From Acidimicrobiales bacterium (GTDB taxonomy: Bacteria > Actinomycetota > Acidimicrobiia > Acidimicrobiales > JABEUL01): 39,053 nt of DNA. This document shows, piece by piece, positions 23,433 through 32,648 of the stretch. The position numbers and the translations under genes are program-made. Location of the stretch: contig DAHXLF010000006.1 in assembly GCA_027371755.1 (NCBI GenBank), positions 1 through 39,053 of the forward strand, written 5' to 3'. A model generated the notes under the pieces. It was not told the origin of the DNA, did no database searches, and saw nothing but the letters and a program-made list of their open reading frames with translations. Within the stretch, counting starts at the first letter, position 1, and every line of letters starts with the position of its first letter.

Positions 23433-24944
23433 TTAATTTTGAACTATCGATTGCTGTTCGGCAATGACATATCTGTTTTTGCCGATTCTTTTAGCCTTAT
23501 ATAAAGCTTGGTCACTTCTGTAAACAAAAGAATCTACGGATTCTCCGGGTTCAAATAAAGCTATTCCACTTGAGAAAGTAACCGACAAGGATTTACTTAA
23601 ATTGATCGAGTCAGTTATTGCTTTGAATTCGCGCATCAATTCTTCAATCAAATTAACGGCACCGTTAACGTCGGTATCCGGCAATATGAGTAAAAATTCC
23701 TCGCCTCCGTATCGGGCCGACATATCTTGCCGTCTGATTCGTGCGGTCATTAGAACCGCCAGTCTTCTTAGTATTTCATCGCCCATCTGATGTCCGTATG
23801 TGTCGTTAATCGTTTTAAAATTATCCAAATCTAACATAACGATAACTAAGGGTGAATTTGATCTGTGAGAGTGGCTGGTTTCAGAATCCAGCCGCAATTC
23901 TAGTGCTCTTCTGTTTGCTAGTCCCGTTAATGAATCAGTTAGACTTTCCTTTGTAAGTCTGCTTAAATTGGCTACTTCAGAATTAATTCTAAGTAACCCT
24001 CCGCCGATAAAATATGCCACCTCATCGGGATATCGTGAAGAATACCCCATAGCTTTTTTTCTGCGCACGACCAAGAAGATTTCTCCGATTTCCGTGAATC
24101 CTGCCGGCATAATTAAGTATTTTGCATTTGTGGTTATTGACGAACTAACCAAAAGTTCTTGAAGTTCGTCATCTTGTAATATATCTTGAGGAACTATATT
24201 TTCTTGTGTCCAAAAGCCTAAAATATTACGATTTGAATCGGGGATTTTTCTCACAAAGGCAACTACGGCCATTGAGGGAACTGCAAATGGAATTAACTTC
24301 ACTGCCTCCGCATATGCCTGTTCCATTGAACTAAATTTACAGCAATGCGCGACCATTGAATTAATTGTTATCCTCAATCTGTTCCTGCCCGCCAAAGTGG
24401 ACATTATTGCGCCAATCATTAGCGTAACAATGAGTAGGGTAGTGGCAAAATATATACTGCCGGCCCAAAAGCTCCCTGAGTGTTGAGTCGATATTACCCA
24501 GTTAGATGTGACGTAGCTTGTAACGGATGCTACCCAAATTAGCAATCTCATGGGATAATTGCCGATAATTCCGACAAGCGAAACTACCAAGAAGTAAGAA
24601 TAGTTATCTATCCCATCTTTATTGTCAAGCCCAACGTTAAAAAATCCGATCGCGATTACTACGGCTATTAATAGAAATATCGCTTCAGTAGCACCAAAAC
24701 TGTTTAAATGTTTTTTATATTGCAGTATGTACCTAAAAGTAATTACCGCACCGACAACAATTACCAACAAACCGCCCTGAGCGACTCTGAGCCAATTGAT
24801 GGATGGTATCCCTGGCGTCGCTAGTAGCAGCATCCGAATTATGAGCGCGCTGGTGGCAAAGTTGGCCAGCAGTAATCCGGTTCTAATCTGTTCCGGACTT
24901 ATCTGCGAATCATAATATCCAAGGCGCAATTGCTTAGTATCCAT
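23433..24944 (-). CDS. membrane-bound diguanylate cyclase (GGDEF)
   Basis: Makes cyclic di-GMP from two GTP. About six hydrophobic segments fill the first 190 residues, so the sensor part is in the membrane. Residues from about 200 to 325 form a soluble linker domain that could be GAF-like, but I cannot assign it. The GGDEF domain starts at LTDSLTGLANRRALE, includes LDLDNFKTINDTYGHQMGDEIL (metal and GTP binding) and has the active-site RYGGEEF with GGEEF at 413-417. An RxxD inhibitory site (RRQD) lies five residues before it, so product inhibition should be intact. The domain ends with SDQALYKAKRIGKNR. No EAL domain or known signal is present. Confidence 0.92.
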   Translation of the reverse strand: MDTKQLRLGYYDSQISPEQIRTGLLLANFATSALIIRMLLLATPGIPSINWLRVAQGGLLVIVVGAVITFRYILQYKKHLNSFGATEAIFLLIAVVIAIGFFNVGLDNKDGIDNYSYFLVVSLVGIIGNYPMRLLIWVASVTSYVTSNWVISTQHSGSFWAGSIYFATTLLIVTLMIGAIMSTLAGRNRLRITINSMVAHCCKFSSMEQAYAEAVKLIPFAVPSMAVVAFVRKIPDSNRNILGFWTQENIVPQDILQDDELQELLVSSSITTNAKYLIMPAGFTEIGEIFLVVRRKKAMGYSSRYPDEVAYFIGGGLLRINSEVANLSRLTKESLTDSLTGLANRRALELRLDSETSHSHRSNSPLVIVMLDLDNFKTINDTYGHQMGDEILRRLAVLMTARIRRQDMSARYGGEEFLLILPDTDVNGAVNLIEELMREFKAITDSINLSKSLSVTFSSGIALFEPGESVDSFVYRSDQALYKAKRIGKNRYVIAEQQSIVQN

Positions 24945-25218
24945 CGTTCAATAATTTTAGGCTAAGGCGGGATAACGAAAGCGACAACTCAAATCAGCTC
25001 ATCCACTTATTTCAATGGTGGAGGCATACTGAATACTATATTTTGAAAGTGTTTACATTAATTGTAAAACTTATTGCATCTAGAGTACCTAAAGAGTTAA
25101 TTGCCTAATTTCCCTTACAATAAATCGTATACGATTCATTGATCAAAACTTACAAAAATCGAATAAAATATATTTTATTTAAATTATCGTTTTGACTTAA
25201 GGTTCGCATCAATTCGAA

Positions 25219-25266
25219 AATCATAACCTTAAATAATCATAACCCTGAATAATCATAACCCTGAAT
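25219..25266. repeat. 16-bp tandem repeat, three units
   Basis: Three adjoining 16-bp units of AATCATAACCCTGAAT. The last two are identical; the first differs at two positions (AATCATAACCTTAAAT). The lack of spacers and the small number of units argue against CRISPR; slippage or a regulatory array is more likely. Confidence 0.8.
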
Positions 25267-25395
25267 GCTGTTCGAACCAAGTTTGGTTTTAGCATCTCTA
25301 ACTCTGCAAAATAATTGATTGATATTACAAATCGATGGCTATTTAACCATTGACCATCAGTAATAATTTATCATCACTGATTGTTAATTATTATC

Positions 25396-25440
25396 TTTGC
25401 AGAAAGCCACTTTGCAGAAAGCCACTTTGCAGAAAGCCAC
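25396..25440. repeat. 15-bp tandem repeat, three identical units
   Basis: TTTGCAGAAAGCCAC occurs three times in a row without a mismatch. The identity suggests recent expansion or strong constraint. It lies 130 bp from the 16-bp array and shares no sequence with it. Confidence 0.85.
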
Positions 25441-25763
25441 TACGCCATTAAGTTATGACAAACAGCCATGACTTTTATTTTGTAGCTTATTTTGACATAA
25501 TTGCTTGCCCTAATTCCTGCAAAATTACTTGCTACGACTTTAATCTCCCGAAATCTAAACTTTTACGTAAATATTAGATTTTTGCAGAGCAAACTAAAAA
25601 AATGTATTTGTATTTTGCTCATAATTAAAACTTTACTCTTGTTATATTATTAAAACAATATGCCGATATATTTTTTGTACAAATGTTTTATAAAAGTTTA
25701 AGGGTTGATTAAAAATTACAGTTGATCGGTGCAAATATTCTATAGATGGGCTAACTTTAAATA

Positions 25764-26438
25764 ATGTATTCAAACAGCGAAAATGAAAAAGTTTTAAGCT
25801 CTTTTTTTCACGTTTGCGAACTTGTCGAATCCGTGCTCAAAGATGAAAAAGTTTCTGCTGACTGGAACAAGTATTCCGTATTGCCCAGTTATAATATAGG
25901 CACGCTTGTTTGTCACATGGCATGTGTCCTTTTGAGAATCGAATCATCAGTACAAAAGAGGGCTCCAGACGGCGCCGTTGAAGTAACGTTTGAATATTAT
26001 TTTGTCAACGATGTGCTGAGAGACCCTGAGGGATTTGAGGATGGAATCTCTACAGTCATGCTTAAAGAGGCTGAGTATAAAGCCGAAGACGGACTGGATC
26101 AAGTTTATAAGTCGGTTGCGATGACGAATGAAAGACTCAAAGAATATTTAAACATTGGTATGTTGAATGATCTAATTCCATTGGTTGCTGTAAGAAACGG
26201 TGCTGCCAAGTTAAAGGATTTTCTGAAAACTAGAATTGCAGATTTGGTAGTTCATTTTGATGACATGATGGCGTCCAGTGAGTCCTTAGATACATACAAT
26301 TTACTGAGTGAAGATGATATCGAAATTGCAATGGACGTATGTCTGCAGACGGTAAAGGCTCGTTACGGGCGAGCTGACTTACTTAGATCGATGGCCAGGC
26401 AAGAACGATGTAATTTTAGCCGGATTATTGCCATGTGA
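25764..26438 (+). CDS. DinB/mycothiol-maleylpyruvate-isomerase-like protein
   Basis: The 224 residues have the four-helix DinB-like pattern of the mycothiol-dependent maleylpyruvate isomerase N-terminal domain family, which is common in actinobacteria. NKYSVLPSYNIGTLVCHMACVLLRIE supplies the first metal-ligand His51. KTRIADLVVHFDDM supplies His164, with Asp160 at the place where the family usually has Glu. The C-terminal helix runs LLRSMARQERC. These proteins use thiol cofactors or metal ions in detoxification, but individual functions are mostly unknown. The Glu-to-Asp swap is conservative and would still bind metal. It stands alone between two non-coding regions. A more specific role cannot be read. 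Confidence 0.7.
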   Translation: MYSNSENEKVLSSFFHVCELVESVLKDEKVSADWNKYSVLPSYNIGTLVCHMACVLLRIESSVQKRAPDGAVEVTFEYYFVNDVLRDPEGFEDGISTVMLKEAEYKAEDGLDQVYKSVAMTNERLKEYLNIGMLNDLIPLVAVRNGAAKLKDFLKTRIADLVVHFDDMMASSESLDTYNLLSEDDIEIAMDVCLQTVKARYGRADLLRSMARQERCNFSRIIAM

Positions 26439-26867
26439 TTCTGTTCCGTTTTTAGTGTGGATATATTGTACTTTAAATTAAAGGTATTAAGCCAATAGAA
26501 ATGGATCAGCCAAATTAATAGCCAATCAAATTTGCTTTTTTTGTTTTTGAGTTTCTGTTTTATAGTAGGGCAACTTCGCTGTATTTCATAAAAGTAAAAA
26601 TGAAAATCAAATAAGAAACACGAAGAGCTGCCCAAATAGTTTTGAAAAGTAATTTTCATACTTATGAATTTAAAAGGATTAAGTGTCATGATTTATAGTC
26701 GTTAGCACGCCGTCGTTAAATTCTAGAATTGTTGCATGTTGTCAATAACGCAGTGTCAGGCACGTAGTCTTCGTAAAGCAGTCCCTTAGCAAATTGTGCT
26801 TTTTGCTACTTTATATAGTAAAATTAATAGCTAAGGTAATTAACTTAGAAATCCCAAGAGGCTTTAA
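26439..26867. other. 429-bp intergenic region with a long hairpin
   Basis: No credible gene; the minus-strand ORF overlapping it is antisense to the neighbour and low in complexity. A long imperfect stem-loop lies at 26568-26633. Before the lipoprotein start there is a TATATAGT box and a good AAGAGG ribosome site. Confidence 0.5.
26568..26633. ncRNA. long imperfect stem-loop, possible structured RNA
   Basis: The left arm GGGCAACTTCGCTGTATTTC pairs with GAAACACGAAGAGCTGCCC on the right, about 17 base pairs with small bulges, around an A-rich loop of about 27 bases. The arms are much more GC-rich than their surroundings. It may be a terminator of the upstream gene, or a small RNA. Confidence 0.35.
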
Positions 26868-27992
26868 ATGAACAAAATATTACAAACCGAATGCTTTAAG
26901 ACAGAAGTCGGGTCAGCCAAGGGTGGTTTCTCATATGGTAATTACGGAATTGGCAAGAGGAAAATTGATCAAGCGAAGACCAATAACCTTTGTGGCGATA
27001 GCCCCAAAGGTTTAAAGATAAGTTCGTCAAAGCTTTTAACCTTGGTTTTGACGATAATGAGCGTATTACTTGCCGCCTGCTCGAGTTCGTCTTCTGGCGT
27101 TGCTCGCAGTTCTAAACCAATTAGCGCTATTGGTAGAGTTCAGCTTGCTTCTGCTCAATTGATTCAAGATAAGACGGTTGCTATAGCTATAAACGGAAAT
27201 GTGCAGGTAACCATGGGGGTGCTATCTTCTTTAGGTGTTAAGGGTGGCAGAATTAATATAGCAATGACTGGTGGCGGAAATATGGATTATACAAACAAAT
27301 ACTTTAGATTGAATCTTAACGTTACACCATCATACGGATCTGCCATAGCGAATGCGAATTCGGGAAGTCAGTTAGGAGCGCTTTCCGAGAAAATAATAGT
27401 GGCAGATGGCACGGCTTATTTCCAGGAACCGTTTATGATGAAGCGAATGGGTAACGTCAATCAATGGTATTCGTTTAAATTCAACAGTACTTCGTGGATG
27501 ACAAATTCTAATGTAATGCAAGTAGAATTGGAGAATCCTACGATGCTATTAAAATTACTTGAATCGGCAGGTTCGGTAACCAAAGAAGGGTCGGTGAATG
27601 AAAACGGCCAGTCTTATTCCAAGTACAAGGTCGTTCTCAGTTCGAATAAGTTAATGTCACTTTACCCGAAAGTTGGTGGGTCAGCCACTAACGGTTGTTT
27701 GGGTAATAAATTTTCAGTGCCGGTTACAATTTTGATTAATTCGCAGAATCAACTATATTCTCTGACTATCGGGTTAGTCTACAATCAAAATAATGGGCTG
27801 AACACAAAGGGTGGATCGACAAGTTTTGATTTAAATTATTCAATGATTTTTACGAACTACGGAAAATCATTTAACGAATTTGTACCTAAGACTAGCAGTC
27901 AACTACCCAGCGGATCTTCTTTCGGTGCTATGGGTTTCGGTAGCAATTCTTCGTCCGCAATTAAGACTCGGACATCAAGTCAATGTTCCTAA
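26868..27992 (+). CDS. secreted lipoprotein, unknown function
   Basis: The 374 residues include an unusually long 49-residue N-terminal part before a normal signal peptide core: KISSSKLLTLVLTIMSVLLAAC, with the lipobox LAAC and lipidated Cys71. The start is chosen from a strong AAGAGG site 6 bases upstream. The mature part is rich in Ser, Gly, Asn and Thr and predicts a beta-rich fold. IINxxG-type repeats are absent. It has the general look of LprG/LppX-type actinobacterial lipoproteins (binding of lipids or sugars), but I see no specific motif and do not assert that. A low-complexity C-terminus (SSFGAMGFGSNSSS) ends the chain. Confidence 0.75.
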   Translation: MNKILQTECFKTEVGSAKGGFSYGNYGIGKRKIDQAKTNNLCGDSPKGLKISSSKLLTLVLTIMSVLLAACSSSSSGVARSSKPISAIGRVQLASAQLIQDKTVAIAINGNVQVTMGVLSSLGVKGGRINIAMTGGGNMDYTNKYFRLNLNVTPSYGSAIANANSGSQLGALSEKIIVADGTAYFQEPFMMKRMGNVNQWYSFKFNSTSWMTNSNVMQVELENPTMLLKLLESAGSVTKEGSVNENGQSYSKYKVVLSSNKLMSLYPKVGGSATNGCLGNKFSVPVTILINSQNQLYSLTIGLVYNQNNGLNTKGGSTSFDLNYSMIFTNYGKSFNEFVPKTSSQLPSGSSFGAMGFGSNSSSAIKTRTSSQCS

Positions 27993-28072
27993 ATCAAGTT
28001 TGTTTTGATAATATTTGAACCTAGCTATACTTTTTAGTAAAGCAAATTGCATTTGTCTTTATTTTGAAGGTC

Positions 28073-28705
28073 ATGTCCGATAGTAGTTTAAATAATCTAG
28101 CCTTGGTGTATGAAAGCCAGGCTGCAGCAATCTATAATGTAGTAGTAGGACCGTTTCTAAACAACGTTTATACGATTTACTGTAAATCAACAGGCGAGGG
28201 GATACTAATAGACGCAGCTGATGAACACGAACTGCTACTTCAAATTTGTAAAAAATATTCGGTTCAGAATGTTTTAGAAACACACGGTCACTTTGATCAT
28301 ATCCAAGCTGTTCCCGAGTTGCGCCAAGCCGGTTTATCCGTATATATAAATAAGGCAGACACGTATATGCTGCCGACATACGACGAGCTCTTGGACGATG
28401 CTCAAGACATTTTGGTAGGTGATCTCAGACTTGTGGCATTGCATACACCGGGTCATACCCCGGGTTCCGTGTGTTTTAAGCTTAATGACGAACCTATTAT
28501 TTTTAGCGGTGATACTTTATTCCCGGGTGGCCCAGGGAACACAAAGCTTCCGGGGTCAAATTTTGTTACAATTATAAATTCAATAGAAACCAAGATATTT
28601 AGGGATTTAGCTGACGACACCATCGTTTTGCCTGGACACGGAGCACAAACTACTATTGGAAACGAAAAGCCGCATTTGGACGAATGGATTCAAAGAGGCT
28701 GGTAG
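28073..28705 (+). CDS. metallo-beta-lactamase-fold hydrolase (glyoxalase II-like)
   Basis: A 210-residue dinuclear metal hydrolase. The HxHxDH motif is HGHFDH (His71, His73, Asp75, His76 counted from this start). LHTPGHTPGSVCF gives the next His, FSGDTLF the bridging Asp, and VLPGHGAQTT the last His. The closest functional groups are hydroxyacylglutathione hydrolase and persulfide dioxygenase; in actinobacteria a mycothiol thioester is more plausible. The ATG at 28073 is preferred over the upstream TTG at 28064, though the GAAGG site is very close to it. Its position just before the suf genes is suggestive but not evidence of function. Confidence 0.85.
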   Translation: MSDSSLNNLALVYESQAAAIYNVVVGPFLNNVYTIYCKSTGEGILIDAADEHELLLQICKKYSVQNVLETHGHFDHIQAVPELRQAGLSVYINKADTYMLPTYDELLDDAQDILVGDLRLVALHTPGHTPGSVCFKLNDEPIIFSGDTLFPGGPGNTKLPGSNFVTIINSIETKIFRDLADDTIVLPGHGAQTTIGNEKPHLDEWIQRGW

Positions 28706-28810
28706 TCACTAGTCGACTCTTGCTGTCTTGTCAATAAAAAAGCTTTGATTTATAATAAGTAATCTCGAATATTGGCAAGCTGTCGGTTTCGTGGTAATAA
28801 ACTTAAATAT

Positions 28811-29575
28811 GTGTCTAATGAAACCCACATACTAACCAACATACTTGATATTAAAGATCTTTATGCCGCAGCTGATTCAAGCGAAATATTAAAGGGAATA
28901 AATCTTACTATTAAGCCGGGCGAGACTCACGTTATAATGGGTCCCAATGGTTCCGGCAAATCGACCTTGGCCAATGTTCTTATGGCAAACCCTAGCTATA
29001 CAGTTGACAGCGGGACAATTTTATTCAAAGGTGAGGACATTTTGCACTGGTCTACTGACCAAAGGGCAAAAGCTGGTATGTTTCTAGCTTTTCAACATCC
29101 TGAAGCCATCCCCGGTGTACCGGTTCATCAATTTTTGAGACAGGCAATGTCGGCTAGAAAAGGCTTTGATTTGTCGGTATTGGAAGCGAGGCTTGAATTG
29201 GCAGATTGGTTGGACAAATTGGAAATGCCGGAAGAATTTGCCAAACGTTCATTGAACGAAGGCTTTTCCGGCGGCGAACGGAAAAGAAACGAAGTGTTGC
29301 AAATGGCATTACTTGAACCCGAATTGGCTATATTAGATGAAACGGATACCGGTTTAGATATCGATGCATTAAAAATTGTAGCAAACGGTGTTAACAAAGT
29401 GAAGCAGATACACAATGATATGGCAATTTTGGTTATTACTCATTATCAAAGACTTTTAAAGTTTTTAGAACCTACTAAAGTGCATGTTCTAATTGGCGGG
29501 AAGATTGTAGAATCCGGAGGCAATGATTTAGTTGAGATTATTGATAAACAGGGCTATGATAAATGGTTGAATTGA
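28811..29575 (+). CDS. sufC: Fe-S assembly ATPase SufC
   Basis: An ABC-type ATPase that drives the SufBCD scaffold. From this GTG start the Walker A GPNGSGKST is at 44-52. The Q-loop is FLAFQHPEAIPGVP, the signature loop is GFSGGERKRNEVLQM, Walker B is ELAILDETDTGLD and the H-loop is LVITHYQRLL. The frame is open back to a TTG at 28772, but the GTG at 28811 fits the usual SufC N-terminus (ILDIKDLYA) better; there is no clear ribosome site for either. It overlaps sufS by 13 bases. SufB and SufD, its obligatory partners, are not adjacent. Confidence 0.92.
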   Translation: MSNETHILTNILDIKDLYAAADSSEILKGINLTIKPGETHVIMGPNGSGKSTLANVLMANPSYTVDSGTILFKGEDILHWSTDQRAKAGMFLAFQHPEAIPGVPVHQFLRQAMSARKGFDLSVLEARLELADWLDKLEMPEEFAKRSLNEGFSGGERKRNEVLQMALLEPELAILDETDTGLDIDALKIVANGVNKVKQIHNDMAILVITHYQRLLKFLEPTKVHVLIGGKIVESGGNDLVEIIDKQGYDKWLN

Positions 29576-30828
29576 ACACCAAACAAGGCTATCTTGATGC
29601 CGATTTGATCAAGAAGGATTTTCCGATTTTTGAATTAAATCCCGTAGGTGAAGAGCTGGTATATCTCGACTCTGCAGCTTCTTCGCAACGACCCAATCAA
29701 GTTTTAGTTGCTATGGATGACTACTACAGAAGGTCGCATGCCAACGTACACAGAGGTGTATACCAAATAGCCGAAAATGCTACCAAACTTTACGAGAAAG
29801 CCCGAGTTAACGTTGGTAAGTTCATCAATGCTCCCGATCCTACCAGAGAAGTTATTTTTACTAAAAATGCAACCGAAGCCATTAATTTAGTTGCAAAGAC
29901 TTGGGGGCAGAGATTTTTAAAGGCTGGAGACAAGGTTGTCGTTACAGTTTTAGAACACCATGCCAATCTTGTCCCATGGTTGATGTTAAAGGAGACTGTA
30001 GGTGTAAGCCTTGAGTTTATTGAAATTGACGGCGATGGCATGTTGGATATAACGGGACTTGAAGAAAAACTCAATAAGGCAAAAGTGGTGGCGGTATCCA
30101 TGGCCTCAAATGTGTTGGGCACTGTAGTCCCGATTAAGATGATAACCGAGGTTGCCCATAATGCTGGAGCAATGGTGTTGGCCGATGGGGCCCAATATGT
30201 TCCGCATCGCAAGGTTGACGTTCGTGATTTAAACTTGGATTTCTTGGCTTTTACGGGACATAAAATGTTAGGTCCAACTGGCATAGGCGTGCTATGGGGA
30301 AGGCGGGAACTTTTAGAATCTATGCCTCCCTTCTTAGGTGGCGGAGAAATGATCTTGGATGTAAAAAGGGACAGATTTTTACCAAATGAACTACCTTATA
30401 AATTTGAAGCCGGTACTCCGCCGATTGCTGAAGCCGTTGGCTTAGACGCTGCAGTTAACTATTTGAATACTATCGGCATGGATGCTGTAGCTTCTCATGA
30501 CAGCATGCTTACACAGTTTTGTATGGAGCAAATGTCTGAGAATTTAGGGGATTTGGTCAACGTTTACGGACCTCCTAAATCCATGAATGAGTTTAGGAAT
30601 GGGTTGGTTTCTTTCGGTTTTAATGAAGTTCATCCGCACGATATAGCCCAGGTGCTGGACAGCTATAATATTTGTGTTCGAGCAGGGCATCATTGTGCGA
30701 AGCCGCTTATGTCAACTTTGTGTACTACGGCAACTACTAGAGCATCGTTTTATATTTATAACACGAAAGACGACGTAAGTAAATTTATTAATGGTTTAAT
30801 AAAAATAAAAGAAATGTTTTTGAGTTGA
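29563..30828 (+). CDS. sufS: cysteine desulfurase SufS
   Basis: A PLP enzyme that removes sulfur from cysteine for Fe-S assembly. The protein (421 aa) has YLDSAASSQRP, NVHRGVYQIAENAT, FTKNATEAINLVA, LEHHANLVPW and VLADGAQYVPH. AFTGHKMLGPTGIG holds the PLP Lys234, and RAGHHCAKPLM holds the persulfide Cys378. These place it in group II (SufS). The start ATG lies inside the end of sufC, so translation is coupled. The product of the next gene, SufU, should accept its sulfur, as in Bacillus and actinobacteria. Confidence 0.95.
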   Translation: MVELNTKQGYLDADLIKKDFPIFELNPVGEELVYLDSAASSQRPNQVLVAMDDYYRRSHANVHRGVYQIAENATKLYEKARVNVGKFINAPDPTREVIFTKNATEAINLVAKTWGQRFLKAGDKVVVTVLEHHANLVPWLMLKETVGVSLEFIEIDGDGMLDITGLEEKLNKAKVVAVSMASNVLGTVVPIKMITEVAHNAGAMVLADGAQYVPHRKVDVRDLNLDFLAFTGHKMLGPTGIGVLWGRRELLESMPPFLGGGEMILDVKRDRFLPNELPYKFEAGTPPIAEAVGLDAAVNYLNTIGMDAVASHDSMLTQFCMEQMSENLGDLVNVYGPPKSMNEFRNGLVSFGFNEVHPHDIAQVLDSYNICVRAGHHCAKPLMSTLCTTATTRASFYIYNTKDDVSKFINGLIKIKEMFLS

Positions 30829-30864
30829 GTTAGCTTAAAATTTATGAAAGGTTAATACTTAAAT

Positions 30865-31335
30865 ATGTCTAATTTGGAAGACTTATATAAAGAAATACTG
30901 TTGGATCATTATAAGTCCCCGCGACACAAGGGAAACTTGCCTTGCCCACCTGCAGTTAAGCAAGAGGGTTTTAATCCTTTTTGTGGTGACGAGATTAATC
31001 TCTATCTTGACAAAACAGATCCAGAAAACATAACCGTTAAAATTGAGGTTAGGGGATGCACTATCTCGCAAGCCTCGGCTTCGTTGATGGCACAAGAAAT
31101 TAACGGTAAGTCGCTAATTTACTCCCTAGAGCTTATTGACAGATTTAAAAATATGATGTCTATCGGAGATCTCGAAAACCCTGAAGAGGTCAGGACGGCA
31201 GAGCCAGTTAAAGAAGATTTTGATTCAATGGGAGAGCTGGCAGTATTGTTGGGCGTAGTGAAATTTCCGTCAAGAATAAAATGTGCGACTTTGGCTTGGA
31301 ATACTCTCAAACTGGCAATCGATGCGGCAAATTAA
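30865..31335 (+). CDS. sufU: SufU, Zn-dependent sulfur acceptor/scaffold
   Basis: Accepts the persulfide from SufS. The 156-residue protein has the three cysteines and an aspartate of the SufU zinc site: NPFCGDEI (Cys40, Asp42), VRGCTISQASASLM (Cys65) and SRIKCATLAWNTL (Cys140). The insertion between the last two cysteines distinguishes SufU from IscU. SufS-SufU pairs are typical of Firmicutes and actinobacteria. It starts 37 bases after sufS and ends the suf cluster; convergent transcription follows from the aminotransferase gene. Confidence 0.93.
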   Translation: MSNLEDLYKEILLDHYKSPRHKGNLPCPPAVKQEGFNPFCGDEINLYLDKTDPENITVKIEVRGCTISQASASLMAQEINGKSLIYSLELIDRFKNMMSIGDLENPEEVRTAEPVKEDFDSMGELAVLLGVVKFPSRIKCATLAWNTLKLAIDAAN

Positions 31336-31395
31336 CAAATCTAGGTTAATTGCATAAAATGTTTTCTAACGTGAACGGCTAGCGGCAGTTTTAAT

Positions 31396-32589
31396 TTAGA
31401 GTTTTACAAGTGTACGCTTTAGATTTCTAACCGCCTGGGAAATGCGGTCTTCATTTTCGATTAAGGCAAATCGAACAAAGTTCTCGCCATCATTGCCAAA
31501 ACCTATGCCGGGCGAAGTGGCAACCTTAGCGTCCAAAACGAGGTGTTTTGCGAATTCTAAAGATCCCATCTCAATATAAGGTTCGGGGATCTTTGACCAT
31601 ACGAACATCGTACCTTTCGGTCTGGGCGTCTCCCACCCAATCTTAGAAAGTCCGTCACATAGTGCATTTCTTCGACTTTCGTAGATACTATTTACATGCA
31701 GCGGATAGTCGGAAGCTTCATTTAACGTTACGATTGCGGCTATCTGAATCGGTTGAAAAGTTCCGTAATCGAGATAACTCTTTAATTTTGCCAAGGCGCC
31801 GACTATTTCAGCATTGCCTACGCAAAATGCAACCCGCCAACCAGCCATCGAAAATGACTTAGTTAGGGTGTAAAGTTCAACGGCAATTTCCTTGGCTCCT
31901 TTTGCTTGAAGAATAGACGGAGGCTTATAGCCGTCAAAGGAGGTATCTGAATATGCAAAATCGTGAACCAAAATTACTTCGCGCTCAAGGGCGAAATCTA
32001 CAAGTTTTTGCATCCACTCAAGATCAACGCAGGATGTCGTTGGGTTATGTGGAAAGCTTAATACTATAACGCGTGGTTTAGGCCAAGTTGATTCCCAATT
32101 TTCCTTGAGTCGCTCGAAAAACATATCTTCAACCGGTGTTTCTCCGGTTGTATCTCCGAGGCGTACTTGGCGGACTTCCGCACCGGCAAAAAGTGGTGCG
32201 TAGATGTGAATTGGATAAGAAGGGGAGGGAACTAAGGCAGTATCTCCGGGACCAACCAGTGTCCACATCAGGTGAGAAAGCCCTTCTTTGGCTCCGATTG
32301 TTGTGACTACCTCGGTCTCGGGATCTAAATCTACGTTGAACTTTCGTGAATATAGATTTGCAATTGCTGATCTCAGCTTTGGTATACCCCTTGAGGCCGA
32401 ATATCGATGATTTTTAGGGTTTCTTGCAGCTTCAGCTAACTTTTCTACGGCGATATTCGGCGATGGAATATCGGGGTTTCCAAATCCGAGATCAATTACA
32501 TCCTCTCCGGCACGCCTCGTCTGAAGCTTAAGATCGTTAACTGCGGCAAAAACATAAGGTGGGAGTCCCGGTATTCTTCTAAATTCCAT
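31396..32589 (-). CDS. class I/II aminotransferase, AlaC-like
   Basis: A PLP-dependent aminotransferase of fold type I, 397 residues. Features are [75 protein letters not shown] and [15 protein letters not shown]. The PLP lysine is in [21 protein letters not shown]. The C-terminal Arg in [14 protein letters not shown] binds the substrate carboxylate. The profile is close to the AlaC (glutamate-pyruvate) and LL-diaminopimelate aminotransferase group. The close match of the GFGNPD and KSFSMAGWR motifs favours AlaC, so alanine formation is the best guess. It is convergent with the suf genes and not obviously coupled to them. Confidence 0.88.
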   Translation of the reverse strand: MEFRRIPGLPPYVFAAVNDLKLQTRRAGEDVIDLGFGNPDIPSPNIAVEKLAEAARNPKNHRYSASRGIPKLRSAIANLYSRKFNVDLDPETEVVTTIGAKEGLSHLMWTLVGPGDTALVPSPSYPIHIYAPLFAGAEVRQVRLGDTTGETPVEDMFFERLKENWESTWPKPRVIVLSFPHNPTTSCVDLEWMQKLVDFALEREVILVHDFAYSDTSFDGYKPPSILQAKGAKEIAVELYTLTKSFSMAGWRVAFCVGNAEIVGALAKLKSYLDYGTFQPIQIAAIVTLNEASDYPLHVNSIYESRRNALCDGLSKIGWETPRPKGTMFVWSKIPEPYIEMGSLEFAKHLVLDAKVATSPGIGFGNDGENFVRFALIENEDRISQAVRNLKRTLVKL

Positions 32590-32648
32590 ATATCTACTTT
32601 AGTTCTCATTTTCAAAGCCCGATTTTAGAACGCCAATCAACTACATAT

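Larger units (their letters stand above)
24945..25763. other. 819-bp non-coding region with two tandem repeats
   Basis: No ORF of note on either strand. It holds a 16-bp x3 tandem repeat (25219-25266) and an unrelated 15-bp x3 tandem repeat (25396-25440) in otherwise AT-rich DNA. It carries the divergent promoters of the diguanylate cyclase and the DinB-fold protein. I see no tRNA, riboswitch or origin-type DnaA box cluster. Confidence 0.6.

Noticed and set aside
25201-25300. tRNA-like T-loop (GGTTCGCATC)
   Set aside because: No acceptor or anticodon stem can be formed around it.
25396-25440. CRISPR array
   Set aside because: The repeat units are 15 bp and directly adjoining, without spacers, and no cas gene is near.
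26363-26689. 108-codon minus-strand gene
   Set aside because: It overlaps the end of the DinB-fold gene in antisense and is rich in Phe, Lys and Leu from AT-rich DNA; no ribosome site.
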